Assembly (NCBI GenBank): GCA_964036045.1
Contig: OZ038381.1
Coordinates: forward strand, 141,395,596 to 141,459,595
Direction of reading: 5' to 3'
From: Eutreptiella sp. 'Long Island Sound 2002'
Taxonomy: Eukaryota; Euglenozoa; Euglenophyceae; Eutreptiales; Eutreptiaceae
DNA: 64,000 nt
In this document: one piece after another, positions 19,600 to 30,553 of the stretch
Position numbering within the stretch: position 1 is the stretch's first letter
How the letters are laid out: each line of letters opens with the position of its first letter
Translations under genes and position numbers: made by a program
Notes under the pieces: model-generated
The model's input: the letters and a program-made list of their open reading frames with translations, nothing else
The model's database searches: none
What the model was told of the DNA's origin: nothing

Positions 19600-21060
19600 T
19601 CAGCGCCCTGAGCTCTCCCCTGATGCGTTTTGAGCGCTTGTGAGGCCGACGAATCGTCCCTTACTTGCTTGCTCTCTTCCATCTTTCGGTGACGGAGTGG
19701 CCACATACCCCCCCTGCTGAATGCAGAGGAGGATGGCCCCTCTCTTCAATTCTATTCGTCACTCCCCACCTGCTGAATCCTTGGGAAACCAGGTAGGGCG
19801 ACTGACCTTCATTTTTCTGAGCTCTTGGGGCCTTGAAGCCCATACGACGTTGCGCAACGGATGCCGCTGTCATCGGCATTGCGAATTTTTGGTGTGTGGT
19901 CTGGTTCCATGGCACTTGCGGAATCCAGACCAGTCGACGTGTGTTTCGAGACTATATATGGCCCGAACTCAGGCGTTTTCCTGTCCACCCTCCTGCATTG
20001 CCTTATCCTGACCGTGGCGTGGTTTGGCGCTCTGTCCAGAGCGTGTTTACACGCCTATTTACCCAGATTATTGCTTGTTTTTCTGCCCTCCAGGATATGT
20101 GCATCTGTATGTTAAGTGTCATCCGCCCATCGCTGAGGGATGGACTGTTTTTCACCACGAATCGGGATACAGAGGCGCCTTGAGTCGCCGTGTACATGGT
20201 CTTACAGCCTGGTCCAGCCTGGACCGTACTTGGTTACAGATTCTACTGTCTGAGTGCCCGTGATACCGTGTTGCCCTATTCGCTGTGTGTGTGGAGATCC
20301 TGATGGCGCCAGGCGGGAAGCCCAGTTGCCTGACTACACTCCCAGCGGTCCGCCACTGTCAGTCCCAGTGTGAGCCTACCGATTCGCAGACGCACTTGCA
20401 TTCGGATGGCGGCCTCCGGTGCTCCTGACCTTGGTCAGTCTGCCTGGGAAACTGGTGGTTTGAGGAGTCGACGCCTCCGCCCACACTGCATGAGGACTCC
20501 CTCATGTATGGCCTTCGTGGCAGTAGGGCGAGGGAAAAGACGGCCTTGATGCCCGATCCCTTCAGGAGGAGTTCCCTTAAGATCTGGGGTTCTTAAGGAG
20601 TTCGACTATGGCACTCTGGACTCGCGTCGTATGGATATGGACATGGTGCGCCCGAGGAAGGACCCGTGGGGACTCTCCCCAGTCGGCGGGCCTTGGGAAG
20701 CTTGGGGTAGCCTGATGGATCTTTGTGGTTGCTCTCGACTTGTGGGACCACCTCGGTCGTCGTGTGTCGCCTATGTTGGCCGTGTATGCCACTGCCACTG
20801 TGGTGGTGACCGTAGCAGCCGGCACCCGGTGCGCCTGGTATGGGTTAACGGGTCCTTTGGATGCCAAATAATCGCCGCCAGGACCCGGGACTTGATGCTT
20901 GATACTTGATACTATACATGTGCTACGAGCTTATACAACATCATACCTATCTTACTGTGACTTACTGAAGTGGGATGTGACACCCCCCCCCCTTCAGGAT
21001 ATGGTCCTGGGTACCCGCTGCCATGCTTGGGTGTTATCGAGCCCCCCCAGGGTTTGCTCT
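19600..21060 (+). other. Element 2 3' untranslated region
   Basis: These ~1.46 kb lie between the chromodomain stop and the polypurine tract. Short open frames occur on both strands, but none shows a domain or extends far. A run of ten C (about 20,983-20,992) and gag-independent G-rich bits are the only notable features. Confidence 0.6.
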
Positions 21061-21071
21061 AAGGAGGGGGG
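21061..21071 (+). promoter_or_regulatory. Polypurine tract of element 2
   Basis: AAGGAGGGGGG lies directly before the TGAAGC start of the 3' LTR and fits the plus-strand primer site of reverse transcription. The same purine run precedes the LTR at 60,265. Confidence 0.9.
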
Positions 21072-24016
21072 TGAAGCAGTACCCAGAACCCCATGGCCAG
21101 GTTACGGCATACAACCGGTCTCCGGTCCACTAACCCCATGTACGGAACTGTTCCGTGCCGTAAAGCCCCGCATCGGCAACCGATGCACCGCCAGCGGAGA
21201 TTTGTGTATCAGAATATCAGGAATCAACAGGGTTTTATTTTCATATTGTTTCCGTCAATTTTTACGCTTCCGTTCTGATACTCACTGTTTTGACTGCTGG
21301 CGGTTGGATCGCGACTTTACCGTAACCGCCAGTTTAACTGTAATTAATGGAAATTTTAACGCAATCCGTCACGAAGGCTCCAAAGTCGCCAGGAACTGCA
21401 TGGATGCTTCCGCAATTTTCATAATTAATACTCGCAACCTTAATCCGAATTTTTCAGGATGTCGAAATCGGATTTTCGACTTCGACATCCCCGCACTTGA
21501 TTTGACCTCTTTCGAGTGGACCTACGTGCTTCCCTATGCACGAATCAACTTGCCTTTTCTCTTGCCCTCCATTTGTCTTAAAGATATGGGCAAAACAAAG
21601 TTGATTCGTGAGGCCACTTGTGAAGGTCATATCTCGCGTTGTTTGCGAAGAATGACAATAAGAAAACGTGGGATGTATTCACAATACTCCCGACGTAATT
21701 CAGGAAGCATCATATGCCTTGCGTTTCCACACGTGCGCGCTAGTGTAATGGATCATGGTCAAGAGGGTAGAGTTTGCGTTATAACTCTTTGGCCATGACA
21801 TTGCGTGCGTTAGGATAACTTTCGAGTGTAGCGCGCAAGTGTTGGTGTTGCATAGGAACTCTCCTTGAGTTCCTATGAGCGATAGACACAAAGTTATGGC
21901 CTTGGAGGGGCATGACATATCGTGGTGGGAGCTACCTTTTTGGGCAATATGTGGTATGTGCCATGTGTTGTGTTGCGTGCCCATTTGGCGGGTCCATTAC
22001 TCCAAGCCAAGCCCGCCAATGGACCTCATATTGTGCAAGCCCCTTCTCCATACTACCCACGATCAATTGCAAGCCTGACCTTCGTGAAGGGAAGCTTGTG
22101 TGGTGAACCCGAAGCGATGCGTTGGGAGCAAGGTGTGTGTTTTACAATTTTCCATATTTTCGTGTGCCCACTTGGGAAGTAGCGCTCGTAACCTTTCAAG
22201 GCGCCCCAAGTGGAGCACATATGTGGGATCGAAGGTCATTGGTGTCAAGTCATTGTGTTTAGAAGGATTAAGTGATTGCACGATCCAAGCCGGAGATATT
22301 ATAATATAATTGTAGACCTTTCAAGGCACCTTTGCGTGTCTTTTTGCCAATTTTGCCGTTTTTGGCCCGTCATGATGTCAAGTGGCGACCGTGTATCTCA
22401 ACGTTGCGCTCAATTGACATCATGACTCAAGTATGATATGGGGGTACATACTTCGGTGCCCAACATATCTTGGACCCGGCGAATAACTCCTCTTGAGCTT
22501 GGCATACCATGGCCGCCATGTTGGCGATTTGGGACTATCCCAAATCATGGGCTCACTTGGCGACCCTGCCATGCCCAATACCGGAGGAGTTGGGCGACGC
22601 CCAAAAGATATGTTGGACACACATGACTTGATACCAATCCTATGGCACACTCCGGTCCAAGTCGGGCATGTGCCTTATTTGCCCCAACCATGAGTGTGCG
22701 CATTTTTGGCCATTTTGGGCAATTTTCCACTTTTGCTGCCCGCCGTGCACTATGTTCTAACCCTCGTGCACGCCGGACGCATGGACCAATGGACCATATA
22801 TGACATGGGTGTTATGGGTAATTATCCCCATGGTCCACACACTACGTGGGCGAAGCGGAGCCACCTTCGTTGAGGCGCTAGCCCAAAGTGAGTGTGGGCA
22901 ATTTTGCCCTTTTTGCATTTGTGGACCCAATTGGGATCGTCACCACGCCAAGTGGCATGGAGATCTCTGGGAACCAAGGGCATGGGAGTCTCTGTTGGAC
23001 TCCGGGTGGATCGCGTATGGAATGGCGGATCCGATCTCCATGCCGGCGTGGAGATATACTATTGGGAGCACACCGAACTTTGGCTCATTTCAGGCAGCCA
23101 AAATGACCCAATTTTGGGACCCCAATTTCCCCCTTCCGTGTGGTCAATTGGCGGCCCCATTTCTCTAAGCCCACAGGGAGCCCGGACCTAACTCCAAGTG
23201 GTACACTCAGATATAAGTCCTAGGTCCTGTCTCCAACCCTGTGAGCCATTGGCCTTACCTTGGCCGGGCGAGCCACGCGTGGGAATGACGCCAATTTTGG
23301 TGGTTTTGGCATCATGACCCCACTTGACTCATGGTGTTGCCCTGATGCCGGGACCTCAGAGGGAACCAGGTTGGGTGAGGGCTCCAGGGAGTTCGTACTC
23401 GAAGGGCATAGGGTCAGTTGCCTCGTCCCTACCTCTGGCGGGTCCAGACCAGGGGTCAATTTTGGGGATTTTGGAGTTAATTTCAGTTTGGGCTAAAACA
23501 GCCCATTTTCAGCTACCAACTCCTGGGTGATAATGGCGGGGCCATATCTCTGGCCCAGAGAGGAGTTGGGACCCGCCGTTAGGGGAGCATGGGGAGCCAC
23601 TGTCGGTTGGCCTTGGAGCCCCTTGGTTTCCAGGAACTCGCCTGTCGCTAGGCGGGACACCTCCCCCATTGGCAGGGTTTCAGGGTCCGGACTGAGCAGG
23701 GCATGGGTTGTGTTTGAGCCCCCGCCCCCACCAGCCACTGAGAGGGTCGGACCTGGGATTGGGATACAAGTTAGGATAGAGTGTCTATTGTCCTGTGATG
23801 CCCTTACCCCAGTCCAGTCTTAACCCCATGTGTACATATCCTGATGTGTTGCTGTACATACTTTCGTTCCCTCTTTGCAGAGTGGCAAGGATTCTGAAAC
23901 GCTTTGTCACATGACATGAGCGCATTGATGCCCCTGTGAGCGTAGTGCTTTGCCTGCCTGCTCACTTGCGCGTGTCCCGCAGCGTCCCGTGGCCGGCCCC
24001 CCACGGGAACGCGTCA
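21072..24016 (+). repeat. Element 2 3' LTR (2,945 bp)
   Basis: This is the second LTR, the same length as the first, with scattered base differences (for example TGAAGCAGT for TGAAGCGGT). It ends in GCGTCA and is followed by the gcat duplication. Confidence 0.92.
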
Positions 24017-24020
24017 GCAT
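24017..24020. repeat. Target-site duplication of element 2, right copy
   Basis: gcat follows the 3' LTR, then caccgtagaacgtcatcg, which continues the element 1 sequence seen unbroken at about 30,030. Confidence 0.88.
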
Positions 24021-24106
24021 CACCGTAGAACGTCATCGATGTTGACGCGATCAATGACAACGTTGGTGCCAAACCCCCAGCAAGGACGACTTCAACTGGC
24101 CGCTGT

Positions 24107-24517
24107 TTGTCGGTAGCATCAGCGCCAACTCGTCCGAGTCGACCTCTCGATCCATTCGAACCGCCGAACTGCAGCCAGTCTGCATATGCTGGGAGCTCGA
24201 AAGGAAAAGGAGGCCCGTCGAAAGGAGGCAAGGGAGGTGTGTTCCCTCGCGGGGAATTTGCAGGAATAGCGCCGAGTGGATGGCCCGTCATATCAGGAGG
24301 CGTCACAGGCTTGGAAGTGCTCGAGATAGCCCTGGCCAACTGGCCTGTTCCGGAACCGACCAAGGGAGGGACCCCACCCGACATGCAGCCAGAACTCTGT
24401 AAGCTGTACGGGCTCCCGCCCCCGGTCGATGCAGAATACTTTCGAGAGCGGTGCTCAAGCCCTGACTGGTTCGATTCTGATGAAGATCTTGCTTGCTACA
24501 CGGGGTACAACAACTGA
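24107..24517 (+). CDS. Element 1 ORF-A, first copy (136 codons), unknown
   Basis: This short frame lies in the 3' region of element 1, downstream of the chromodomain and of the element 2 insertion. It is Gly/Lys/Pro-rich in the middle (SSKGKGGPSKGGKGG) and acidic near its end (DSDEDLACYTGY). The copy at 30,116-30,526 is open over the same length with only a few residue changes, which argues that it is, or recently was, coding. The next bases after its stop are pyrimidine-rich and end in cag, so an acceptor splice site to the following ORF is possible. I do not recognise the protein. Confidence 0.5.
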   Translation: MSVASAPTRPSRPLDPFEPPNCSQSAYAGSSKGKGGPSKGGKGGVFPRGEFAGIAPSGWPVISGGVTGLEVLEIALANWPVPEPTKGGTPPDMQPELCKLYGLPPPVDAEYFRERCSSPDWFDSDEDLACYTGYNN

Positions 24518-24544
24518 TCTTCCTTCCTCTGTTCAGCACCCGGA

Positions 24545-25189
24545 TAGGTCGACAGTTCTTGGACATCGAGGCCGAACACCTGGACATCAAGGCCATCCAG
24601 GGACGAACCGGGTACCGGAGAGCCGAAAGTCGAGGACGACTGGGTCGACCAATCCTGGCATTCGAATGCCCCGAAAACACAAGCTTCTACTCGAACGAAC
24701 CAATCCGACTCCTATTACCACGACGACGACCACAACGACGACGATGAACCCTGGCCACTCGAGTCCGACGACAAAGAAGAATATCCTTACGAGCCCCTGT
24801 GGTCGACAGCACCGCCCAGCTACGATTCTGTGCCGGTGCCAGAGTCGAAGTGGCAGCCCTATAACATGCCGCAGTACAATCATGAAATCGAGACCATCGA
24901 AGAACTCCAACACTTGGGGACGTTCGGATTGAAGCCACCCTATCGATTTGGGACACATGAGGATGATCCGATGAAGACGGAATACACTAAGCTCGAACCA
25001 TGGGTACTCACTATCTCGCCGAGCGCCATGGCTGGTTTTCGAGGACCGCACGCGTTCCTGAACGAGAAACATGCTGCACCCGTGTCGAAGGCAAATGCCA
25101 CCATTTCCGAGTTAGGCAAGACCATCTGCATCGACAGTTGAGGACGAACCGCACCATTCCCTTACGAACTGGCTCGAAGCGCCCCATCA
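24545..25189 (+). pseudogene. Element 1 ORF-B, first copy, truncated
   Basis: This is the 5' part of the long ORF found complete at 30,554-32,341. It shows the acidic start (SYYHDDDHNDDDEPW), then ESKWQPYNMPQYNHEIETI. A TGA at 25,139 replaces the TGG (Trp) of the other copy, and the sequence is cut at 25,189, where the GC-rich element 3 begins. It cannot make the full protein. Confidence 0.7.
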
Positions 25190-27770
25190 CACCCCGCACC
25201 ACCAGCCGCCGCACCGACCGAACCCTACGCCCTACACAACCCCGCAGCGGTACGGCAGCACCTCCGGGGACTCGGGGAACAGGACGTCGTGCTGTACCTC
25301 CGCACCTCCGGCACCAGCACCCCCATCCGGGCGGCCACCCTGGTCCAGGCGGCCACCCTGGGGGAAGGCGTCAGAGACTTCCTCTTCGACGCCTTCCTCC
25401 ACGTCGCCCGACACGAGCGCCCCCCACGCGCCACCCCAGACGGCGAGAGCCCGCCCCCCACGGAGAGCCGGATCTGGGTGCCCCCCATCGACTGGGGGCG
25501 ACACCTGGTCGGACACCCCGTGCAGGGGCGGGTGGACACCAAGGTCCGCACCAGCTACCACGAGCCCGACATGGCCCACCCCCCACCCGGCGCCACCCCC
25601 GACAGCACCAAAGAGTGGGAGCGGGAAACATGGGTAGCCCGGATGGCCTCCCTGAGCAACTTCTGGCACCACGTCCCGGGGGACATCCCCACCCCCGACG
25701 AGCAGCAGCCAGCCCCCTCCACGTACATGACCCTCATGTACAATCTGCACTACACCCTCTCCACCACCAAATACCACGCACCCACAGACCACTGGGTAGT
25801 ACACGGCACCAACTCCCTCCTCCCCGCCGACTACACCCCCCCCCCCACACAACCCAGGCCCCGACACGTACGCCAGGGGGGACGACCCGGACGACCCCCA
25901 CATCTGGGGCACGTGGGAACCCAAATCCCTGGACACGCTGCTCTCCATCCGCAGCAGCTACCAGGGCCTTGGTAGGGCGATGTATTGCCTCGCCAAGTGG
26001 ACCCAACGGACCTGGGGGATCCCCACGGACCGATGGGTGCGGGTGGTCACGCTGCGCCCCCAGCAGAGGGAAGCCCCCCCAGACCGCAGGGGACCCACCC
26101 CCCCACGCCCCACCACCCTACAACTATGCCCGTACATGGTGGCAGCCCGCCTCATGACGCTGCTGTGGCCGGGCCCAGACACCCCCACCCAAAACTACCC
26201 CCACCTCACAGAGGAGGACATGCCCGGCATCCAGCGATGCTTCTTCCAGACCCTCGACTACCTCCAGCAAACACACCCGCACGTCCTGGAGCAGATATGG
26301 CCACCCCCCGGGTAACCCACGTGCCCGCGCAGCCGAGACAACGCCGCCACGCCAGCACCAGCATGCACGGATCACCAGGGAAAACGCGCCCACACGCCCG
26401 GTGCCCGAACCTGCACCCTCGTTCTCGCTGCTTACAGGACCCAGCATCATACGCCCGCCCCCGAAGCCCAGGACCCTCCGCCGTCTCCCACAGCCCTCTC
26501 CTCCGCCTCCGACTCCACAACCTCCACCACCACGACCACCTCATCCACCACCACCACCACGTCCTCATCCAGCACTCTACCCCCCAGGCCGCGGGGGACA
26601 CCTCCCAAACGGGCCCCCAAACCCACCCCCACCGCGAGCAGCCCCGCCGCCGCCAAGGCCCACGCCCCGACGAAGCCCACACCCACGACCCAGCCGAAAC
26701 CCAAGACCGCCGCCAAACAGCCACCCAAACCCGTCTGCACGCCACGACCGCAACCCGCAGCCAAGCCCAAACCCAAGTGCAAGCGCCGCGCCACGACGGC
26801 AGCGCGAGCCTGGCCCCCCGAGGACGTCCTCTATGACATCCCGCCCCAGCCGTCCCAGGCCCGAAGGCAGCAGCGCCCAGCGCGGCGCCCCCCCGCCGTC
26901 ACCGACGCCACCTCCACCACCTTCATGGTGGAGCGCGCCGCAGCCGAAGCACGACGCACCTTGTCCCGCCACCTCTCAAAGCCCGCACCCCAGGCCCACG
27001 GACCGCTCCTGACCAGGCCAGAACGGCGCCAGGGTCCGCCAGCAGCGTCCCCGCCCCCCTACCAACCCTCGACGACAGCCCACATACAACGCATGCCCCA
27101 CTACCGCCGCCGCCGCGGGTCCCCGCCCAACCCCGAGGCGGAGACCGTACGTGCACGACCGCGGGTCCACATCCGCGTGCGCCCCCACTCCCCACGCACC
27201 CCCACGGAACAGGACTACGAGGAATCCCCCAGGCCCGCCACCGCTACCGGTCCCCACGACCCCGTCACACCCACCCAAGCCCACTCCTCCGCCCAAGACC
27301 GCAGGCCCGCCCAGGAACAGTGGTGGCAGCGCTGGACCCACACGCAGCTCTGAGAGCTGCGAAAGTGGGCCTGGGGAGAGCCCTCCCTCGAAGGCCTGGT
27401 CCATCGGCCCCGCAAGGGGTCGGTGGAGAACTACCACCTCCGGCCGGCGGGGGGGTGGATGCCGCAGGCCGCATGGGAAGCCATGCTGGCCGATGCGCTC
27501 CACCCCCTGGGAGTCCACCCCCGCAACCTCCCCGCGCCCCAGGACCACCCGTATGTCCTCAGGCGCCTGCGGGAGACCCTCCAGGAAACGCAGCGAGACA
27601 TCATCCGCCTGTGGGACATCACCCAAAGCCCAGCCCCGCACGAACACACCCCCTCACCACCCCACAAGCGTCGGCGCACCGACACCGGCGACACCCACAG
27701 CACCCCAGGAGCCCTGCGCGCCACACAACACGACGCGCCTGACCCCCCGGCCAGCGGCGCCGCCATCTAA
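25190..27770 (+). pseudogene. Element 3 long ORF, broken, unknown product
   Basis: Reading starts in one frame at 25,190 (no ATG near the edge) with EPYALHNPAAVRQHLRGL and VPPIDWGRHLVG. It shifts frame at a run of C near 25,837-25,848 and continues as DPHIWGTWEPKSLDTLL and LTEEDMPGIQRCFFQTLDYL. TAA at 26,313 and TGA at 27,351 interrupt the same frame. Between them lies a Ser/Thr-rich then Ala/Lys/Pro-rich part like a histone H1 tail. A last segment (MENYHLRPAGGWMP, HPYVLRRLRETLQETQRD) ends at 27,770. Total length is about 860 codons. It could be the first ORF of a LINE; that rests on context and composition only. Confidence 0.5.
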
Positions 27771-28207
27771 CCCCGTTACCCAAGAAACCACCACCACGGG
27801 GCGCCAGGCCAGGCCCCGCCCAGAAGTCACCAAACGAACCGGACGCCGAAGGAAGCCAACGCACACGACAACGAGCACCACTACGCCCAAAGGCACCGAA
27901 CCCAGGCCCGCTACCGTCGCAACCGCCTAACCGAGCCAGAACCCAAGCATAAATCAAACCCGAGCCAGACCCCGAAACCGCTAACCCTTGACTCCTAACC
28001 AAGCCCGCCGAGGGAACAACGTAACCACAGCCCACACCCACAGCCCACACAGCCGACTAACCAGCCAGCTCCAGAAGCAAAGAGACACCTCACCAAACCC
28101 ACCCTGACCCAAGCCCGTGTACAGCACCGACGACACACGCCAGAGGACACAACGCTATTGCACCGCCGCACCAGCTGCCCATGCCTGTGCCTGCAGTGTA
28201 CGCGCGC
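27771..28207 (+). other. Element 3 non-coding part
   Basis: C/A-rich sequence with repeated aaccgagcc and ctaacc-like words. No frame is supported on either strand. Confidence 0.5.
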
Positions 28208-28318
28208 CCCTGTTTTTCTCTTTTTTGTTTTTTCTTTTTTTTTCCCAAAAAAAAAAAAACAAGAAAAAAAAACAAGAAAAAAAAAACAAGTAAAAAAAAA
28301 AAACGAAAAATAGGGGGG
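28208..28318. repeat. T-run followed by A-run, foldback-like
   Basis: T-rich arm (ctttttt, gtttttt, cttttttttt; about 28,213-28,241) is followed by ccc and then A-rich blocks separated by acaag (28,246-28,310). The two arms can pair, so the block could fold into a hairpin. It may also be a poly(A) junction between two inserts in opposite orientations. Confidence 0.6.
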
Positions 28319-28365
28319 GAGGAAGAGGGACACAACCACCCATGGCACACGCGCACCGCACACAG

Positions 28366-28545
28366 CACGCACACCGGTGAACAGGAGCCCAGTGGCCCAG
28401 GACACCGCACATGCAACACAACACACCGAGCGAGCACACCGGTGAACAGGAGCCAGCTGGCCCAGGACACCGCAGACGCACCACAGCAAACCGCGCGGGC
28501 ACACCGGTGAACAGGAGCCCAGCGGCCCAGGACACTGCACACACG
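28366..28545 (+). repeat. ~65-bp tandem repeat, three copies
   Basis: The core cacaccggtgaacaggagcc occurs at about 28,370, 28,436 and 28,500, each time followed by tggcccaggacac-like bases. Period is 64-66 bp. Confidence 0.8.
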
Positions 28546-29118
28546 TAGGGCGGCCGAGGGACAGGAAAGAATCAATACCCCATGGGTCGGACGCACTGGG
28601 GCGACCCAGCCAACCCACCGGGCCAGTGGCAGGAGCGGTACTCCAAGGCCACTGGTCCGAGCCCGGCTAGGCTGCATCGGGGACCATGGCAAACGTCACC
28701 CGGAGCCATGGAAGCAACCGGTGACAGGCGAGCCGGTACACAGTCCAGGAGGGGGTCACCTGCCAAGCAGAGTGGCCCCACAACTCAAGCCACAAGGGTG
28801 AGGCGGTCGTACCGTAGACAAGCGGGAGCAATACCCCTTGTGGTGAGAGATACTCCGCACGGCTGGGCAGCCCCCCAGAGCTGCCGCCCAAAGGAGGGGG
28901 CATGTGGCCCTACCCATGGACACATGTGGGGACACCCTCCCACCTGGGACACATGGACCGGGTGGCCGCGACAATGCCTTCCCAAGCACATGCGGGAGCG
29001 GCTCAAGAGGCACCTGACATAGGGCAGTGGGAGGGACAGGACGTCCCCTTGGTAAGACCTTCTTCCTGCAATGTCAAAGGAGGCATCCCGAGCTCCCGAA
29101 GATACCTACCTACCTACC
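28546..29118 (+). other. Element 3 end with (TACC)n tail
   Basis: GC-rich sequence without a supported gene. It ends in four TACC units just before element 1 integrase resumes at 29,119. A similar run of three ACCT units closes the GC-rich block at 35,166-35,692. Confidence 0.5.
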
Positions 29119-29897
29119 TGGCCAACCGCCCTCGAGGCAATGGCCTGGCGGAGCGCAGCAATCAGTCCATCCTCCAGCGCCTGCGTACACACGGCATCTT
29201 CGGCAACAACGAGTGGGATGTCGACCTCCTGTTCGCCGAAATCCAGTTCAACAACCTGACATCCAATAGTCTTTGACTATCCCCGTTCGAGATAGATGAA
29301 GGACGAACACCCCATTTTCCATTGGATTTTCCCCGAATGACTTTTCATGCACATGAACCATCGACCGTGAATGATTACATGCAACGAGCGGAACGTACCT
29401 TCGATTCTGTGCCTGCAATGCTTGCCGAGGAACGTCGACGCCAGATGCATGTGGTCGTGCAAATGGACCGACACGTTCGAGTGCCTGAAGTCGGTGAACG
29501 ATGGTTGGTGTTGGTGCCGGAATATCGACATAAAGGGAAACTCGATGTTGTCTGGTGCGGCCCTTACAAAATACTCGAGGTACTGAACAAGGGCGAGAAT
29601 GTCAAACTGGACATCCCTGCCCCCTTGGATCGGTTGCGAGTTTTCAATCGAGACAGCATAAAACCCTACATCCATCGAGAGGGACAGCCGGTGTGGGAGT
29701 TTCCGATGCCCCCTGTCAAAACTGGAGAATCTCCTCGACTTGTCAAGATTCTGGCTAGACGTCGAGTGGGATCTAAAAAGCGACGCACATTCCTGTACCG
29801 TTGTGAATGGAATGACGACACATGGTCTTGGGAGTCGAGCAAGGCTCTAGAGGAGGATCCTGTGCACCTTGAGTTCCTTCGACTCCACCCTGAGTAA
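29119..29897 (+). pseudogene. pol: Element 1 pol 3' end, second copy
   Basis: It matches 5,997-6,776 closely. It begins mid-integrase at NRPRGNGLAERSNQSIL, just ahead of the catalytic Glu, so all upstream pol domains are missing. The TGA found at 6,153 in the first copy is present here too (29,274). The frame continues from 29,277 through the chromodomain-like end (RRVGSKKRRTFLYRCEW) to TAA at 29,895. As it lacks RT and most of the integrase, it is a fragment. Confidence 0.88.
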
Positions 29898-30115
29898 CCT
29901 TACTCTTCTCTGCAGCGTGATTTTTCGAAAAACTCATGCGAGGTTCCGGGTCGATCGCCGGAGCCTCCGCCTATGGTACTACATCCCGAACGCCCCGAAC
30001 TTATTCTCGACCTCCGCCTTCTCGAGCATGACCGTCGAACGTCATCGATGTTGACGCGATCAATGACAACGTTGGTGCCAAACCCCCAGCGAGGACGACT
30101 TCAACTGGCCGCTGT
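29898..30115 (+). other. Element 1 spacer with the empty site of element 2
   Basis: It matches 6,777-6,909 joined to 24,021-24,106. At about 30,026-30,031 the sequence passes the point where the other copy holds element 2, without insertion or duplication. Confidence 0.85.
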
Positions 30116-30526
30116 TTGTCAGTAGCATCAGCGCCAACTCGTCCGAGTCGACCTCTCGATCCATTCGAACCGCCGAACTGCAGCCAGTCGGCATATGCTG
30201 GGAGCTCGAAAGGAAAAGGAGGCCCGTTGAAAGGAGGCAAGGGAGGTGTGTTCCCTCGCGGGGAATTTGCAGGAATAGCGCCGAGTGGATGGCCCGTCAT
30301 ATCAGGAGGCGTCACAGGCTTGGAAGTGCTCGAGATAGCCCTGGCCAACTGGCCTGTTCCGGAACCGACCAAGGGAGGGACCCCACCCGACATGCAGCCA
30401 GAACTCTGTAAGCTGTACGGGCTCCCGCTCCCGGTCGATGCAGAATACTTTCGAGAGCGGTGCTCAAGCCCTGACTGGTTGGATTCTGATGAAGATCTTG
30501 CTTGCTACACGGGGTACGACAACTGA
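30116..30526 (+). CDS. Element 1 ORF-A, second copy (136 codons), unknown
   Basis: Same length as the first copy at 24,107 and nearly identical, ending TGYDN rather than TGYNN. It has a Gly/Lys-rich middle and an acidic end, with no transmembrane segment or known motif. Conserved length in two copies favours a coding role. A pyrimidine run ending in cag (about 30,528-30,546) after the stop could be a splice acceptor linking it to ORF-B. Confidence 0.5.
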   Translation: MSVASAPTRPSRPLDPFEPPNCSQSAYAGSSKGKGGPLKGGKGGVFPRGEFAGIAPSGWPVISGGVTGLEVLEIALANWPVPEPTKGGTPPDMQPELCKLYGLPLPVDAEYFRERCSSPDWLDSDEDLACYTGYDN

Positions 30527-30553
30527 TCTTCCTTCCTCTGTTCAGCACCCGGA

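Larger units (their letters stand above)
6910..24016 (+). mobile_element. Element 2: large Ty3/gypsy chromovirus with 2.9-kb LTRs
   Basis: A 17.1-kb retrotransposon inserted in element 1 in the same orientation. LTRs of identical length (2,945 bp) flank a leader, an upstream ORF with coiled coil and Gly/Pro repeats, gag, protease, a 1,076-codon RT-RNase H-integrase-chromodomain ORF, a 1.5-kb untranslated part and a polypurine tract. The LTRs are about 98% identical by eye. None of the long ORFs carries an internal stop, so this copy is better preserved than element 1. Codon choice is G+C-rich and lacks the TCGA excess of element 1, so the two families have different histories. Confidence 0.92.
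25190..29118 (+). mobile_element. Element 3: GC-rich LINE-like segment inside element 1
   Basis: At 25,189/25,190 the sequence leaves element 1 abruptly and becomes very C-rich, with different codon use. It carries one long degenerate frame, then non-coding DNA, a long T-run/A-run block, a ~65-bp repeat three times, and a final stretch ending in (TACC)n at about 29,100-29,118, where element 1 resumes. There are no LTRs or inverted ends. A simple-repeat tail and lack of LTRs fit a non-LTR retrotransposon, but no reverse transcriptase is present, so the class is uncertain. Style and base use resemble 61,468-64,000. Confidence 0.5.

Noticed and set aside
25000-26157. 385-codon Arg/Pro/Thr-rich frame across the element 3 junction
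   Set aside because: Alternative phase of the GC-rich ORF; it crosses from one element into another and has biased composition.
28366-28545. CRISPR-like spaced repeat
   Set aside because: The 65-bp units are contiguous degenerate tandem repeats with no unique spacers, in a eukaryotic transposon.
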